Shown in pieces: positions 28,020 through 35,504 of a DNA stretch of 35,603 bases. Location: the NCBI GenBank assembly GCA_903899985.1, contig CAIULL010000009.1, positions 1 through 35,603 of the forward strand. Direction: 5' to 3'. The first letter of the stretch is position 1; every line of letters starts with the position of its first letter. The DNA comes from an uncultured Schlesneria sp. GTDB lineage: Bacteria > Planctomycetota > Planctomycetia > Planctomycetales > Planctomycetaceae. The position numbers and the translations under genes were made by a program. The notes beneath the pieces are model-generated. The model was not told the origin of the DNA. It searched no databases and saw only the letters and a program-made list of their open reading frames with translations.

Positions 28020-29342
28020 CTACTTTGCACGGGCAACACCGGGCGTTTTGGTATGCGCGTGCTGTGGGAAGTCGAAGGTCAACACCAGCGGTTCAGTTCC
28101 GGTGTTCTCGATTTCCACACCGCCGTTATCAAGCGCGGCCTGAGTGATGAATCCGATTTCGGGATAGATCTCGCCGAGAATCATATTCTGGTGATAACGG
28201 ACTTCGAGCTTTCCAATGCGGCCGCTTCCGCGGTTCGTGTGGAACAGCGCGGGAGACTCGGGATGAAACTTCGTCTTCGAGCCAGGCTGCACGGTGAGTC
28301 GGAGAATCGAGCATTTCTGATCGCCGAGAAAATCACCGTAAACAATCCACTTTGCGTCGACACCGTGGCCTTGAAATTCTTCCGCTGTGATCGCCGGACG
28401 CGAATTCTTCAGCACGAAGTTCGGGTCCTGGTTCGCTGCGAAATCGAACTTTTCGACCAGGTATTCCCAGTCTTCGTGCCGGGCCTTGGGATAATCCTCT
28501 TCCCGGCAAGCGTAAAACGCATCCGCTGCGCCGATTCGTCCGTCGAGTGTCAGGTCTTCGGCCAGGAAGTGCTCATCCATCGTGACGTGCAACTCATGCG
28601 TGCAAAGGTTTGTCGGTGAGTGCAACACACCATTCGGCATCACGAACCCGTCATCAATTTTCATCATCACGTGCGGTGCCATGTGGCGAATCCCGTTATA
28701 TTCGCCCGTTCCCCAGCGCTTCATGCAGGCGAGAAACTGATCCTTCGTCACGAACGAGTACAAACCCATCGCCGTGGTGTGGTAATGCGATGCACTCACG
28801 CCGGGATTGTCAAAAGAATTGATGTCATACACTTCCCATTTCGACCAGTGAAGGTGATCTGGAATCGGATTCAAATTGTCGAATTTCTTCGACACAATCG
28901 GCCAGGTCGGGTTGCCGAACAGCTTTTTCGAAAAAGCAGTGATCTTGTCACCGATGACAGCCTTCGGGTTGGCGGTGATCAAATCCTGCAGCGAGATAAC
29001 TTGCCCATCCGCAGTGAGGGCGTGCGCTTCACCTTCGCGAAACGGAGCCTTCTTCGTGCGCGTATCGATCACACCCGTCACGATGGGAACGGTGCAACAC
29101 ATCCAGAGCTCATCGAGACCGGTGCCGTTCATGTAGTCTGGATAATACGATTTCGCGTCAAGGCGAAGGCGTTTACCTGGCGTACAAAATGTCCGGCCAG
29201 CGTAGCGGTGTAGAAGTTGCAGCACCCCACCGAACTTATTCAGGCAGTCATCAAGAATCGAGGCTCCGCCGGTTCCGTCGATCAAATCGTGTTTTGGGTA
29301 CTCGTGTAGTTTATCGGCGAGAATTGACGTGGAAGCAGCCAT
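28020..29342 (-). CDS. Cupin-fold protein of unknown function, two cupin-like regions
   Basis: A 440-residue soluble protein without a signal peptide. The middle region has HLHWSKWEVYDINSFDNPGVSASHYHTTAMGLYSF, then MPNGVLHSPTNLCTHELHVTMDEHF; the C-terminal region has VQPGSKTKFHPESPALFHTNRGSGRIGKLEV and ends LVLTFDFPQHAHTKTPG. His-rich strand motifs with PxG turns fit a two-cupin (bicupin) protein that binds a metal. Possible roles are a sugar-phosphate isomerase or a dioxygenase. It does not show the motifs of homogentisate dioxygenase. It lies alone, between two tRNA-end-like direct repeats, and has its own terminator. Confidence 0.75.
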   Translation of the reverse strand: MAASTSILADKLHEYPKHDLIDGTGGASILDDCLNKFGGVLQLLHRYAGRTFCTPGKRLRLDAKSYYPDYMNGTGLDELWMCCTVPIVTGVIDTRTKKAPFREGEAHALTADGQVISLQDLITANPKAVIGDKITAFSKKLFGNPTWPIVSKKFDNLNPIPDHLHWSKWEVYDINSFDNPGVSASHYHTTAMGLYSFVTKDQFLACMKRWGTGEYNGIRHMAPHVMMKIDDGFVMPNGVLHSPTNLCTHELHVTMDEHFLAEDLTLDGRIGAADAFYACREEDYPKARHEDWEYLVEKFDFAANQDPNFVLKNSRPAITAEEFQGHGVDAKWIVYGDFLGDQKCSILRLTVQPGSKTKFHPESPALFHTNRGSGRIGKLEVRYHQNMILGEIYPEIGFITQAALDNGGVEIENTGTEPLVLTFDFPQHAHTKTPGVARAK

Positions 29343-29909
29343 GGGTATTGCCCCTCAAATAACGATAAAAGTAGCGTGTCGGTTCCAAAACATCTTGGAG
29401 AAACGAAAGGTGATTTGATCTTGCTTAAAACACCAAGAGGCGGACGAAAGACCGAATTTCCCGGGATTATAGCGAGCCGAAGAGTGTATGAGAAAAGTTG
29501 GCGGGAGGGAATGGTATTTGAGTTGGAGTCACGTAGGGTCGAAAAGAGATCGAAGGAGTGGAACTTTCGGCTTGCGGCAAAGCATCTTCAACCAGTGATA
29601 TCCAGCGATGATCGATTGGACTCCCCACTTCGCCTGGTGACGGGATTTGAACCTCAGATGGTTTTGCCGTCGAAGGAAAGTCTCCGGGGATACAGCACGT
29701 TCGATGTCGCGAGGACTTTCACTTGCGGACAAATCATGTTCTCGCTGTTTACTGTCGCGACGGTTAAGACGGCGGTTTGCGTGCAGCTAACGAAATCGGC
29801 TCAGCAATCGAAATATGCTGAACGCACACCGTGCTGTGTCCCCTCGGTGGAGCGGAGTCGGTTGCAGAGTGCGTTTGAGCGCGTCGGTCGATGTGACCGG
29901 GGGGCGCGG
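29343..29909. other. Intergenic region with a tRNA-end-like repeat
   Basis: A 567-base gap. An open frame (29376-29948, plus) has no family look and overlaps the next gene, so it is not accepted. The only recognisable item is the tRNA 3'-end-like fragment at 29634-29653. Confidence 0.45.
29634..29653 (-). repeat. tRNA 3'-end-like fragment, copy 2
   Basis: On the minus strand it reads GGTTCAAATCCCGTCACCAG, a typical T-loop plus acceptor end. The T stem and the matching 5' half are missing, so it is a remnant. It forms a direct repeat with 27600-27619, and the pair encloses the cupin gene and its terminator. Confidence 0.4.
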
Positions 29910-31694
29910 TCAGTACGACGGCCGATCCAAAGGCCCTTCGTCGCTTAGGAGCGGACACAATTCCGCCGCATGCAGGACGTGCCGAATATCTCGCGGCTGG
30001 TCGTTCACCATGACGGTGCGACGCACGAGCCTGATCCCGTGACTGTAATCGACGTATGTGTTGTGGTGGACAATCGTCAAAGGCTGAATCGGCGCACCGT
30101 CGAGCTTGTGCCAGCCGTAGATCGCAACTCGATTTGGTTTCTCTTTCAGACGGTTCGTCACCACGACATCTTTCTTAGTCCCGGCGACCAGCTCGCCGAG
30201 TTTCCGGCCAGTCCGCTGTTTCTCAACAATCGTATTGTGCTGCAGAAAGGTTTCAGTCGCCTCCCGGGCTTCAGTCAGCGGCATCGGGGCGAGTTTTACG
30301 GATGCCGCCTTGTAGATCTGGTCCACAATTTTCTGCGTCGGCAGGGCACAACCGAAGGCGTCCGCGATCCGCTGCGCCGCCATCGGTGTCATCGGAACCC
30401 GCACGAAATCGTCGTCCGATCCGACAGCCAGATAATCTGGCATCACTTCGATGATGATTGAATGAACTGCGGAGGGGGTGGCCGTAGAGATATTGGATTT
30501 TGCTGGTTGACTAGCAGGAGCTTGCTCGCCCGGAAACGTGACAGATTGAAATCTCCGCAGGAAGCCAGGGATGTTGCCGCGGAGGATTTCTCGCGTCATC
30601 ATTTCCTCACGGTCAGCAGGTGATAATGAAGCAAGTTTCTGCAAGAGTTCTGACCCGCCTGCGGCGTCGGACGGTCGTGACGGGATGCCGGCGGCTGGCT
30701 GGATCATTTTTGTGTACGCGCGCGGGCCACCGAACGCGCCCCACTTCATCGTCGCATTCGCCGTCGCTGCGAGAAGTCCATTCATGTCGCCGACAAGGGC
30801 GGTATGCAGAATCCTCTTCTGCGGGTTCGTATGGACGTGGAACACAATCTGGTCGCCTGACCCTCGGTACGTCACGATGTCGGCAGCCTGCGATTCGGTG
30901 AGCGGAACGTCGCGGCCGAACCGGACCTTCATCCGCTCCGTCGCCCGGAACGTGCCGCCAACCGGACCGACCACCAACTTGCCGTCCAGCGTGATGTTGC
31001 GATCGTCGTATGCGATCACTGTCAGCCGCCGAGCATTATTACCGCCGAGCCAGGCCAGCAACTTGTCACCGTGCTTCGCGTCGTCACTGTACGAGTAGTT
31101 TGCGTCGAGGAAGGCGAAGCTCTCGATGTCGTTCGGTACCTCGTCCACTGATTCAAGAAACCCGAACAGGAAGCTGCCGCCACCGCTGTGCCCGGCGAGC
31201 GTGATCCGGACCTCTCGCCCCGGCATCCAACCACGGACCGTTTCCACGACACGTCGGACACGATTGTCTTCTCTCGAAATGGTCGGCGAAGTCGTGCCAG
31301 AGTCCGCAAATTGTTTCCGCCATGCTGGCCAACTCAGCCCGTCCGCCTCGCAACACGCAACCACAATGTTGTCGTCGGGCGAAACCTCCCGCAATCGACG
31401 GACTTGGGCGGCGACGTGCTGGATGTCGAAATGCCAGTCCGTCCCGGCCGGGGTCGTGCTGCCAAGGGTCTGTTCGATCGTGTTTCCGTTGGGTGTGGCG
31501 TAGATGACCAGCCGCGTCGGTCGGGCCGGATCGTACTTGGCGGGCGCGTTAACGACCACACGCACCCCATCGGCAAGCCACTCTTCACGAACTTGTTCAT
31601 CAAACCAGGCACTTCGATGAAATCCTGGCAACGTAGCAGGCGGTGTGGCGAGCAAGATAAAGGCGACGACGGCGGTCAGCATCGATGATCTCAT
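29910..31694 (-). CDS. Secreted alpha/beta-hydrolase-like protein with C-terminal YSHG domain
   Basis: About 594 residues. A signal peptide (SSMLTAVVAFILLATPPATLPG) is followed by a hydrolase-like region: RLVIYATPNGNTIEQTLG, then VRITLAGHSGGGSFLFGFLES with a nucleophile elbow GHSGG. The His and acid of a triad are not certain. After a low-complexity linker (about residue 400) comes a second domain: DYLAVGSDDDFVRVPMTPMAAQRIADAFGC, VAIYGWHKLDGAPIQPL and YVDYSHGIRLVRRTV, which I recall only from hypothetical proteins. Substrate unknown. GC content looks higher than in neighbouring genes. ATG 31694 and GTG 31697 are adjacent start choices, with no strong ribosome binding site. Confidence 0.8.
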   Translation of the reverse strand: MRSSMLTAVVAFILLATPPATLPGFHRSAWFDEQVREEWLADGVRVVVNAPAKYDPARPTRLVIYATPNGNTIEQTLGSTTPAGTDWHFDIQHVAAQVRRLREVSPDDNIVVACCEADGLSWPAWRKQFADSGTTSPTISREDNRVRRVVETVRGWMPGREVRITLAGHSGGGSFLFGFLESVDEVPNDIESFAFLDANYSYSDDAKHGDKLLAWLGGNNARRLTVIAYDDRNITLDGKLVVGPVGGTFRATERMKVRFGRDVPLTESQAADIVTYRGSGDQIVFHVHTNPQKRILHTALVGDMNGLLAATANATMKWGAFGGPRAYTKMIQPAAGIPSRPSDAAGGSELLQKLASLSPADREEMMTREILRGNIPGFLRRFQSVTFPGEQAPASQPAKSNISTATPSAVHSIIIEVMPDYLAVGSDDDFVRVPMTPMAAQRIADAFGCALPTQKIVDQIYKAASVKLAPMPLTEAREATETFLQHNTIVEKQRTGRKLGELVAGTKKDVVVTNRLKEKPNRVAIYGWHKLDGAPIQPLTIVHHNTYVDYSHGIRLVRRTVMVNDQPRDIRHVLHAAELCPLLSDEGPLDRPSY

Positions 31695-32360
31695 CACAGC
31701 TTTCGACTATTTGGCATCATGTGCCAACACTCTGAACCTTCTGCCACTGCGAGTCAATGTTGCCAGGCCCCTTCAACTCAGGCTGGCCGAAGGAATTTGC
31801 ACCGGTCCGACCACTCCGATCGATGTGACCGACGCAGACACTCGGTCCAAGAAAACGGTCGTTTGATGGGACATTCAAAAATCAATCTGTTCCCACGAGT
31901 TCTTGGAACAAAGAACGGAATTGGGCCAAGCAAGAATCCGTCCAATATCGCTGAACGGCCAAGTACAGCGGTCGATCCACACCCGGCTGCTCCCGTGATT
32001 GAGCCGCGCACCCACACGCGCAGATCGTGCAGGGTCCCCGAGTTTCGGTTTGGAGAATCGGAGTAAATCAGATGGGTCAAACGACCGTAGTGGCCCTGTT
32101 TCTGAAACAATCAAAGCAACTCCCGGTCAAGTCGTCCGAACTTGCCGCATCGAGATAATTCCGTGCAGTTGCCAGAATGCTGCGGGCGGTATGTCTTAAA
32201 GCAAAAAGGGGACAACACCTGGAATTCAATGGCTTCTAGAGCTTCTTCCAAATTGCAAAATTCACAAGTTGAATCGTCGGTAGTAACGAGAGGAAATCAA
32301 ATAGATCAGTCCAAGCTAACCGACTTCGTGGCATAGTCAATCAATAATCGACGTATCCAA
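31695..32360. other. Gene-free region with an interspersed repeat
   Basis: A 666-base gap at the start of the decayed right end. The frames here do not look like genes. It holds one copy of the repeat that recurs at 34541-34605; nothing else is recognised. Confidence 0.45.
31974..32044 (-). repeat. Interspersed repeat, copy A
   Basis: This 71-base segment matches 34541-34605 over nearly its whole length with a few substitutions and one 6-base length difference. On the minus strand it begins CTCGGGGACCCTGCACGATC and ends with GCAGCCGGGTGTGGATC. The same GGGTGTGGATC motif begins the palindrome that the group II intron splits. Part of it (CTGCACGATCTG) resembles the 3' half of the intron domain V with five bases missing, so it may be a very old intron 3' end. 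It could also be an independent repeat family. Confidence 0.6.
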
Positions 32361-32612
32361 TCACCGTTTCAATCCTCCCAGGTGGATTGCGGCGACATGT
32401 CCGACGCGAATTGTGTGCGTGGTCCGATCCGGGTATTTGTCGAGCGCCGCATTGACGGCACCATCGAAAGTCGAACCGACAAAATAATCACCCGACTCCG
32501 GCTCGATCGCGACGTACGATCCCCACGAATCCCGTTCGAGATCTTTACGTAATCGAGATTCGTAAAGGTCTTTCGCCTTCGCTGAGTTCGTTTTCAATCC
32601 CGCGGACGTCAT
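32361..32612 (-). CDS. Small conserved protein (VAIEPxSGDYF type)
   Basis: An 83-residue cytoplasmic protein. ATG 32612 has GGAGG seven bases before it, better than the earlier frame opening at 32642. The core LERDSWGSYVAIEPESGDYFVGSTFDGAVNAALDKYPDRTTHTIRVGHVAAIHLGG matches a widespread small family recalled from many bacteria, often beside a small retropepsin-like aspartic protease gene or in toxin-antitoxin-like pairs. No such partner lies downstream here; the next bases are repeat debris. The function is unknown. Confidence 0.72.
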   Translation of the reverse strand: MTSAGLKTNSAKAKDLYESRLRKDLERDSWGSYVAIEPESGDYFVGSTFDGAVNAALDKYPDRTTHTIRVGHVAAIHLGGLKR

Positions 32613-32642
32613 GACACGACCTCCCAAAAGATCATCGCTCAC

Positions 32643-33182
32643 CTGCTGAATTCGACTGCTGAACCGACTTCGTCAGCTTACGTCACGATATTGTCTGAAA
32701 CATCGGCTTTAAAGCAAGTTGAGTGTATCGTACTTCTTAAACCGGAAGTCCTCGCGATGCCGAGAAGTGGTATCTTCCCGGATGGTAAAAAGCTCGCGCC
32801 CCGCGAGTGCAAAGGCCGATTCATTCCGACGCTCACAGCGTCTGCCACGTAGCCGACGCAGTGAGCGTCGGCAAGCGTAAGGGATGCAGTAAGGAAAGGT
32901 TGAACAGAGTTCTTCAACCGTGTGATGTCTCGGTTTTCATGATGGCGGAATCCTCGGAATAATTGCGGGGAAGTTCATTGGAAGCAGGTCCGTTTCCCGG
33001 CACGCAGAAACCAAATGGAGCACCGATATCGGCAATGATCTGGCAGTTTTTCAACGAACGATTTGATGCCGGACGTCACACATCGTTTCACTCGTGTTGA
33101 AGCCGTTAAAGTCGCCTGGCGAGCAACCGGGTTTTCTTTTCCAAACACTCACACTCCGAAACCATTCCTGTGTCAAATGCAC
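32643..33182. other. Gene-free region with hairpins
   Basis: No gene was found. GCCGACGC (32852-32859) pairs with GCGTCGGC (32865-32872) around AGTGA, and CCGACGCTCAC (32826-32836) is the inverse of 32861-32871, giving two alternative stems. Motifs of this GCCGACGCTCAC kind are scattered in planctomycete genomes and may be REP-like. Confidence 0.4.
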
Positions 33183-33183
33183 T

Positions 33184-33212
33184 TTGACCGGTATTACGGG
33201 GTGTGGTAGGCT
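33184..33212 (+). promoter_or_regulatory. Possible promoter of the toxin-antitoxin operon
   Basis: TTGACC at 33184-33189 is followed after 17 bases by TAGGCT at 33207-33212, 32 bases before the antitoxin ATG. The -35 box is near consensus and the -10 box is weak. Confidence 0.3.
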
Positions 33213-33244
33213 AGTGAAAGTAATGAAGACATTTGGAGATAACA

Positions 33245-33475
33245 ATGCAGTCACTTCAACCAACCACGCTCGCAAGTTTTCACCAGTTCATTGGACAGCA
33301 ACTGGCGTCAGAATCTGCGGCTCAGATGTCGCCCGAGCTGGCACTCGCCATGTGGCGAGAGCGCCAAGATGCAGTGGCCGCAATCCGCGAGGGACTTGCG
33401 GATGTTGATGCTGGTCGAACGTACCCCGCAGAGGATGTGATCCGTGAAATGCGAGCGGAGCTGAACGGTGCATGA
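33245..33475 (+). CDS. Antitoxin of a type II toxin-antitoxin pair
   Basis: A 76-residue acidic protein from ATG 33245, with GGAG six bases upstream. The C-terminal part, WRERQDAVAAIREGLADVDAGRTYPAEDVIREMRAELNGA, is typical of antitoxins of RelE/ParE toxins: a helix with Asp/Gly-rich turn and the AEDVxREMR segment. It should bind the toxin and repress its own promoter. Its stop overlaps the toxin start (ATGA at 33472-33475), the usual coupled arrangement. Since the toxin is frameshifted, the antitoxin may now act alone. Confidence 0.8.
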   Translation: MQSLQPTTLASFHQFIGQQLASESAAQMSPELALAMWRERQDAVAAIREGLADVDAGRTYPAEDVIREMRAELNGA

Positions 33476-33805
33476 GCTTCCAAATCTCAATTTCACAGCG
33501 TGCAAAACGCGATATCCGTGAGATTGTTAATTGGATTAAGGAAAGGTCCTCAAAGGGCGCTTTGAGGTGGCTGGATACCCTTGAGAAAACGTTGAGGGAA
33601 CTTGAAACGCGGGCCGTCTCTTGCGGCCCTGCTACCGAGGCTGACGATTTCGACGTGGATTTACGACAACGGCTGTTCAAAACACGACGAGGTTAACACC
33701 TATCGTCTCGTGTTCATCCTTCGTGAGGATGTCGTCCATATCCTTGCTGTTCGCGGAACCGGTCAGGATCTCCTTCAGCTTGGAGACATCAAATTTCCAG
33801 ATTAA
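33472..33805 (+). pseudogene. Frameshifted RelE/ParE-family toxin
   Basis: Translation from ATG 33472 gives MSFQISISQRAKRDIREIVNWIKERS...LRQRLFKTRRG and stops at TAA 33694-33696 after 74 codons. The +1 frame continues NTYRLVFILREDVVHILAVRGTGQDLLQLGD to 33805. The join LFKTRRG-NTYRLVF is exactly that of a whole RelE/ParE toxin (about 110 residues). One extra T in GGTTAAC (33693-33694) causes the shift. The lost part carries the central beta-sheet strands and the catalytic or gyrase-contacting end, so the product should be inactive. It may be a real loss, or an assembly indel. Confidence 0.85.
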
Positions 33806-33807
33806 AT

Positions 33808-34551
33808 GGGTGTGGATCAGGGGACAGGTCCTGATGTATTTGGAATCGCGGTAGGGACGGCCATTGCTGGCCGCCCCCCGCACAGATCCGTACGTGCAGA
33901 ACTACTGCATACGGCTCTTACCTTGGATGATGACGAGTGTCGTCCCAACGGGTTCAAGTCGCCCCGATCCCGTTGAGTCGTTGCTCGTACGCCAAACAGT
34001 CCGTGCAATTTGGAAACCCGGCCCTGTGTCCGGACCAATAACAACTGTTTGTCGTTCGCCTTGGTCAGTCCCGTTTCCTCCACGGACTCCGCTACCGTTG
34101 TCAGTCCGGCTTTGTTCGCCCGCTTCACAGGTACTATGAGACTGTCTGACTTCCCAGGAACGTACATGTCGGACTTGTGGCATCTCACCTTCTCCGACCG
34201 ATCCGTCCCAAACGAAACGGATATTCCTGGGATCTCCCAGCTTCCGCGAGAAAAGCTTCCGACCGTGCGCGTGGCCTCTGACTCCGTGAGGGTGACATCG
34301 AACTCGCCTTTGACGTTCGACGACACTGTTGCCTTCCCCTTGACAGGACAAGGTCGGCCCTACAAAGAAATGATTTCGGAGCTCAATACACGGCCCGGTC
34401 GTACCCCTGTGAACGCTTCGACCGGTCGGTTGCCCGACAAGACGCATCACTCGGAGCCAAGGCGATTGGCTAGGTCTTACCTCGTACGAAACTTTCATTC
34501 GCAACTTTCCTCCGGCTTGTGCTGGCGCACCCTGTCCCCTGATCCACACCC
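33808..34551. repeat. 24-bp inverted repeat split by a group II intron
   Basis: The left arm is 33808-33831. The right arm is 33842-33844 plus 34531-34551. When the intron 33845-34530 is taken out, the two arms are perfectly complementary over 24 bases around a 10-base loop (33832-33841). The arm begins GGGTGTGGATCAGGGGACAG. The palindrome is probably a mobile or REP-type element that served as intron target. The GGGTGTGGATC part also occurs in the repeat copy at 31974-32044. Confidence 0.85.
33845..34530 (-). ncRNA. ORF-less group II intron
   Basis: On the minus strand the element starts GTGCGCCAGCACAAG at 34530, a group II intron 5' end. Domain V is the 34-base hairpin 33917-33884: it begins GAGCCGTA and ends TACGGATCT, with TGCAG/CTGCA closing the loop. 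Domain VI follows (a 9-bp stem, one G-U pair, about 33878-33851), with the likely branch A eight bases before the 3' end in CTACCGCGAT at 33845. The putative EBS1 CCTGTC (34347-34342) is complementary to the last six exon bases GACAGG. At 686 bases there is no reverse transcriptase; both long frames across it are non-coding. Excision restores a perfect palindrome. The domain V loop TAGTT replaces the usual GAAA-type loop, so activity may be reduced. Mobility would need a maturase supplied in trans. Confidence 0.85.
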
Positions 34552-34605
34552 GGCTGCTCCCGTAGTTGAGCCGCGTACGCACAGATCGTGCAGTGTCCCC
34601 GAGTT
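34541..34605 (-). repeat. Interspersed repeat, copy B
   Basis: This is the second copy of the segment at 31974-32044, with about 6 bases fewer. It lies between the 5' exon of the intact intron and the fragment of a second intron. Its GGGTGTGGATC end overlaps the right arm of the palindrome. The 11-base GTGTCCCCGAG at 34593-34603 recurs at 34754-34764, on the other side of the intron fragment. Confidence 0.6.
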
Positions 34606-34752
34606 CAATACACAGCCTGGTCTTTCCCCTGTGAACGCTTCGATGAGTGGGTTGCCCCACACATCGCATCACTCGTGGCCAAGGCGATTGGCTAAATCTT
34701 ACCTTGTACGAAACTTGCATTCGCTACAATCCTCCGCCTTGTGCTGGCGCAC
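34604..34752 (-). mobile_element. 5' fragment of a second group II intron
   Basis: From 34752 down, the minus strand reads GTGCGCCAGCACAAG and continues in close parallel with the first ~145 bases of the intact intron: TAGCCAATCGCCTTGG, CGAGTGATGCG, GAAGCGTTCACAGGGG and TGTATTGA occur in both. It then breaks off at GAACTC and passes into the repeat copy. Domains II-VI are missing. The fragment is bounded by two copies of GTGTCCCCGAG (34593-34603 and 34754-34764). It is a degenerate relic of the same intron family, probably made by a deletion or by recombination. Confidence 0.75.
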
Positions 34753-34952
34753 TGTGTCCCCGAGGTTGGTTGGTGATTGGTCCCGTTTGGCGGTCACACA
34801 GTTACCTCTTGTCCGGGTTGGTGCTAGAAATAACCTCCGTAAACCCTCGGCCCGAACCTTATGACACGCCCTTGAAAAGGGCAGCGTCACCGAGGTCAAG
34901 GCGCTGTCAACAAGACTGTTAGCTTCACCTTCATACGAAATCGCGACCGCCA

Positions 34953-35504
34953 ATGTTTTACGACGACGATCCAGCATTCACGCCACCGAAAAATATCAAC
35001 ACTTCCATTTGGCGATACATGAACTTCACGCAGTTCGTTTTCCTGTTGGAAACGGGATGCCTTCACTTCTCAAGACCAGACGCGTTTGAAGACAATTTCG
35101 AAGGCACAATGCCAAAGCGGTTCAGACAAAATCTAGCTTCATTGCCCGATACGGAAGTTCCGAACGTTGCTCAAGTCTTTCAGCAAGTCTTCAAGGGCAT
35201 GAGGGAGAACACGTGCGTAAATTGTTGGCACGAAAACAAACATGAATCAGCGGCAATGTGGCGCCTCTATCTCAAGAATGATGAAGGAATCGCAATACGT
35301 TCAACCTATGCAAGACTCACAAAATCGTTTGACGACGACGAGAGCATTGCAATCCACGTCGGAAAGGTGAAGTACAAAGATTATGACCGAGACAACGTGC
35401 CAGCGGACAATTTCTACTCACTCCTGATGCATAAACGGCGGAGCTTCGCACATGAAAACGAAGGTTCAACGACAAACAACGTGCGCCGTGTGAAGAGACG
35501 TTAA
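34953..35504 (+). pseudogene. DUF2971 protein truncated by an insertion sequence
   Basis: The frame starts MFYDDDPAFTPPKNINTSIWRYMNFTQFVFLLETGCLHFSRPDAFEDNFEG, the DUF2971 N-terminal signature, and continues NCWHENKHESAAMWRLYLKNDEGIAIRSTYARL, the family core. The final native part is LLMHKRRSFAHENE. From 35463 the frame reads unrelated residues (GSTTNNVRRVKRR) encoded by the end of an IS and stops at 35502-35504. The C-terminal third of the domain is missing. DUF2971 proteins are often found in defence or accessory islands, but their role is unknown. The ATG lacks a clear ribosome binding site. Confidence 0.8.

Noticed and set aside
28020-29342. Homogentisate 1,2-dioxygenase
   Set aside because: Length and cupin look suggested it, but the characteristic metal-site and FRPP-type motifs are not present.
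29376-29948. 190-aa frame on the plus strand
   Set aside because: No family look or ribosome binding site; it overlaps the end of the hydrolase-like gene and crosses the tRNA-end fragment.
31778-32114. 110-aa and 79-aa minus-strand frames
   Set aside because: Their shared GSSRVWI segment comes from the nucleotide repeat at 31974-32044, not from a protein family.
32678-32917. 79-aa minus-strand frame
   Set aside because: It is built from GC-rich hairpin repeats and has no ribosome binding site or homologous look.
33902-34864. Two long overlapping open frames, 272 aa on minus and 284 aa on plus
   Set aside because: They cover the group II intron and its fragment; the minus frame repeats itself because the intron 5' end occurs twice, and neither resembles a protein family or a reverse transcriptase.
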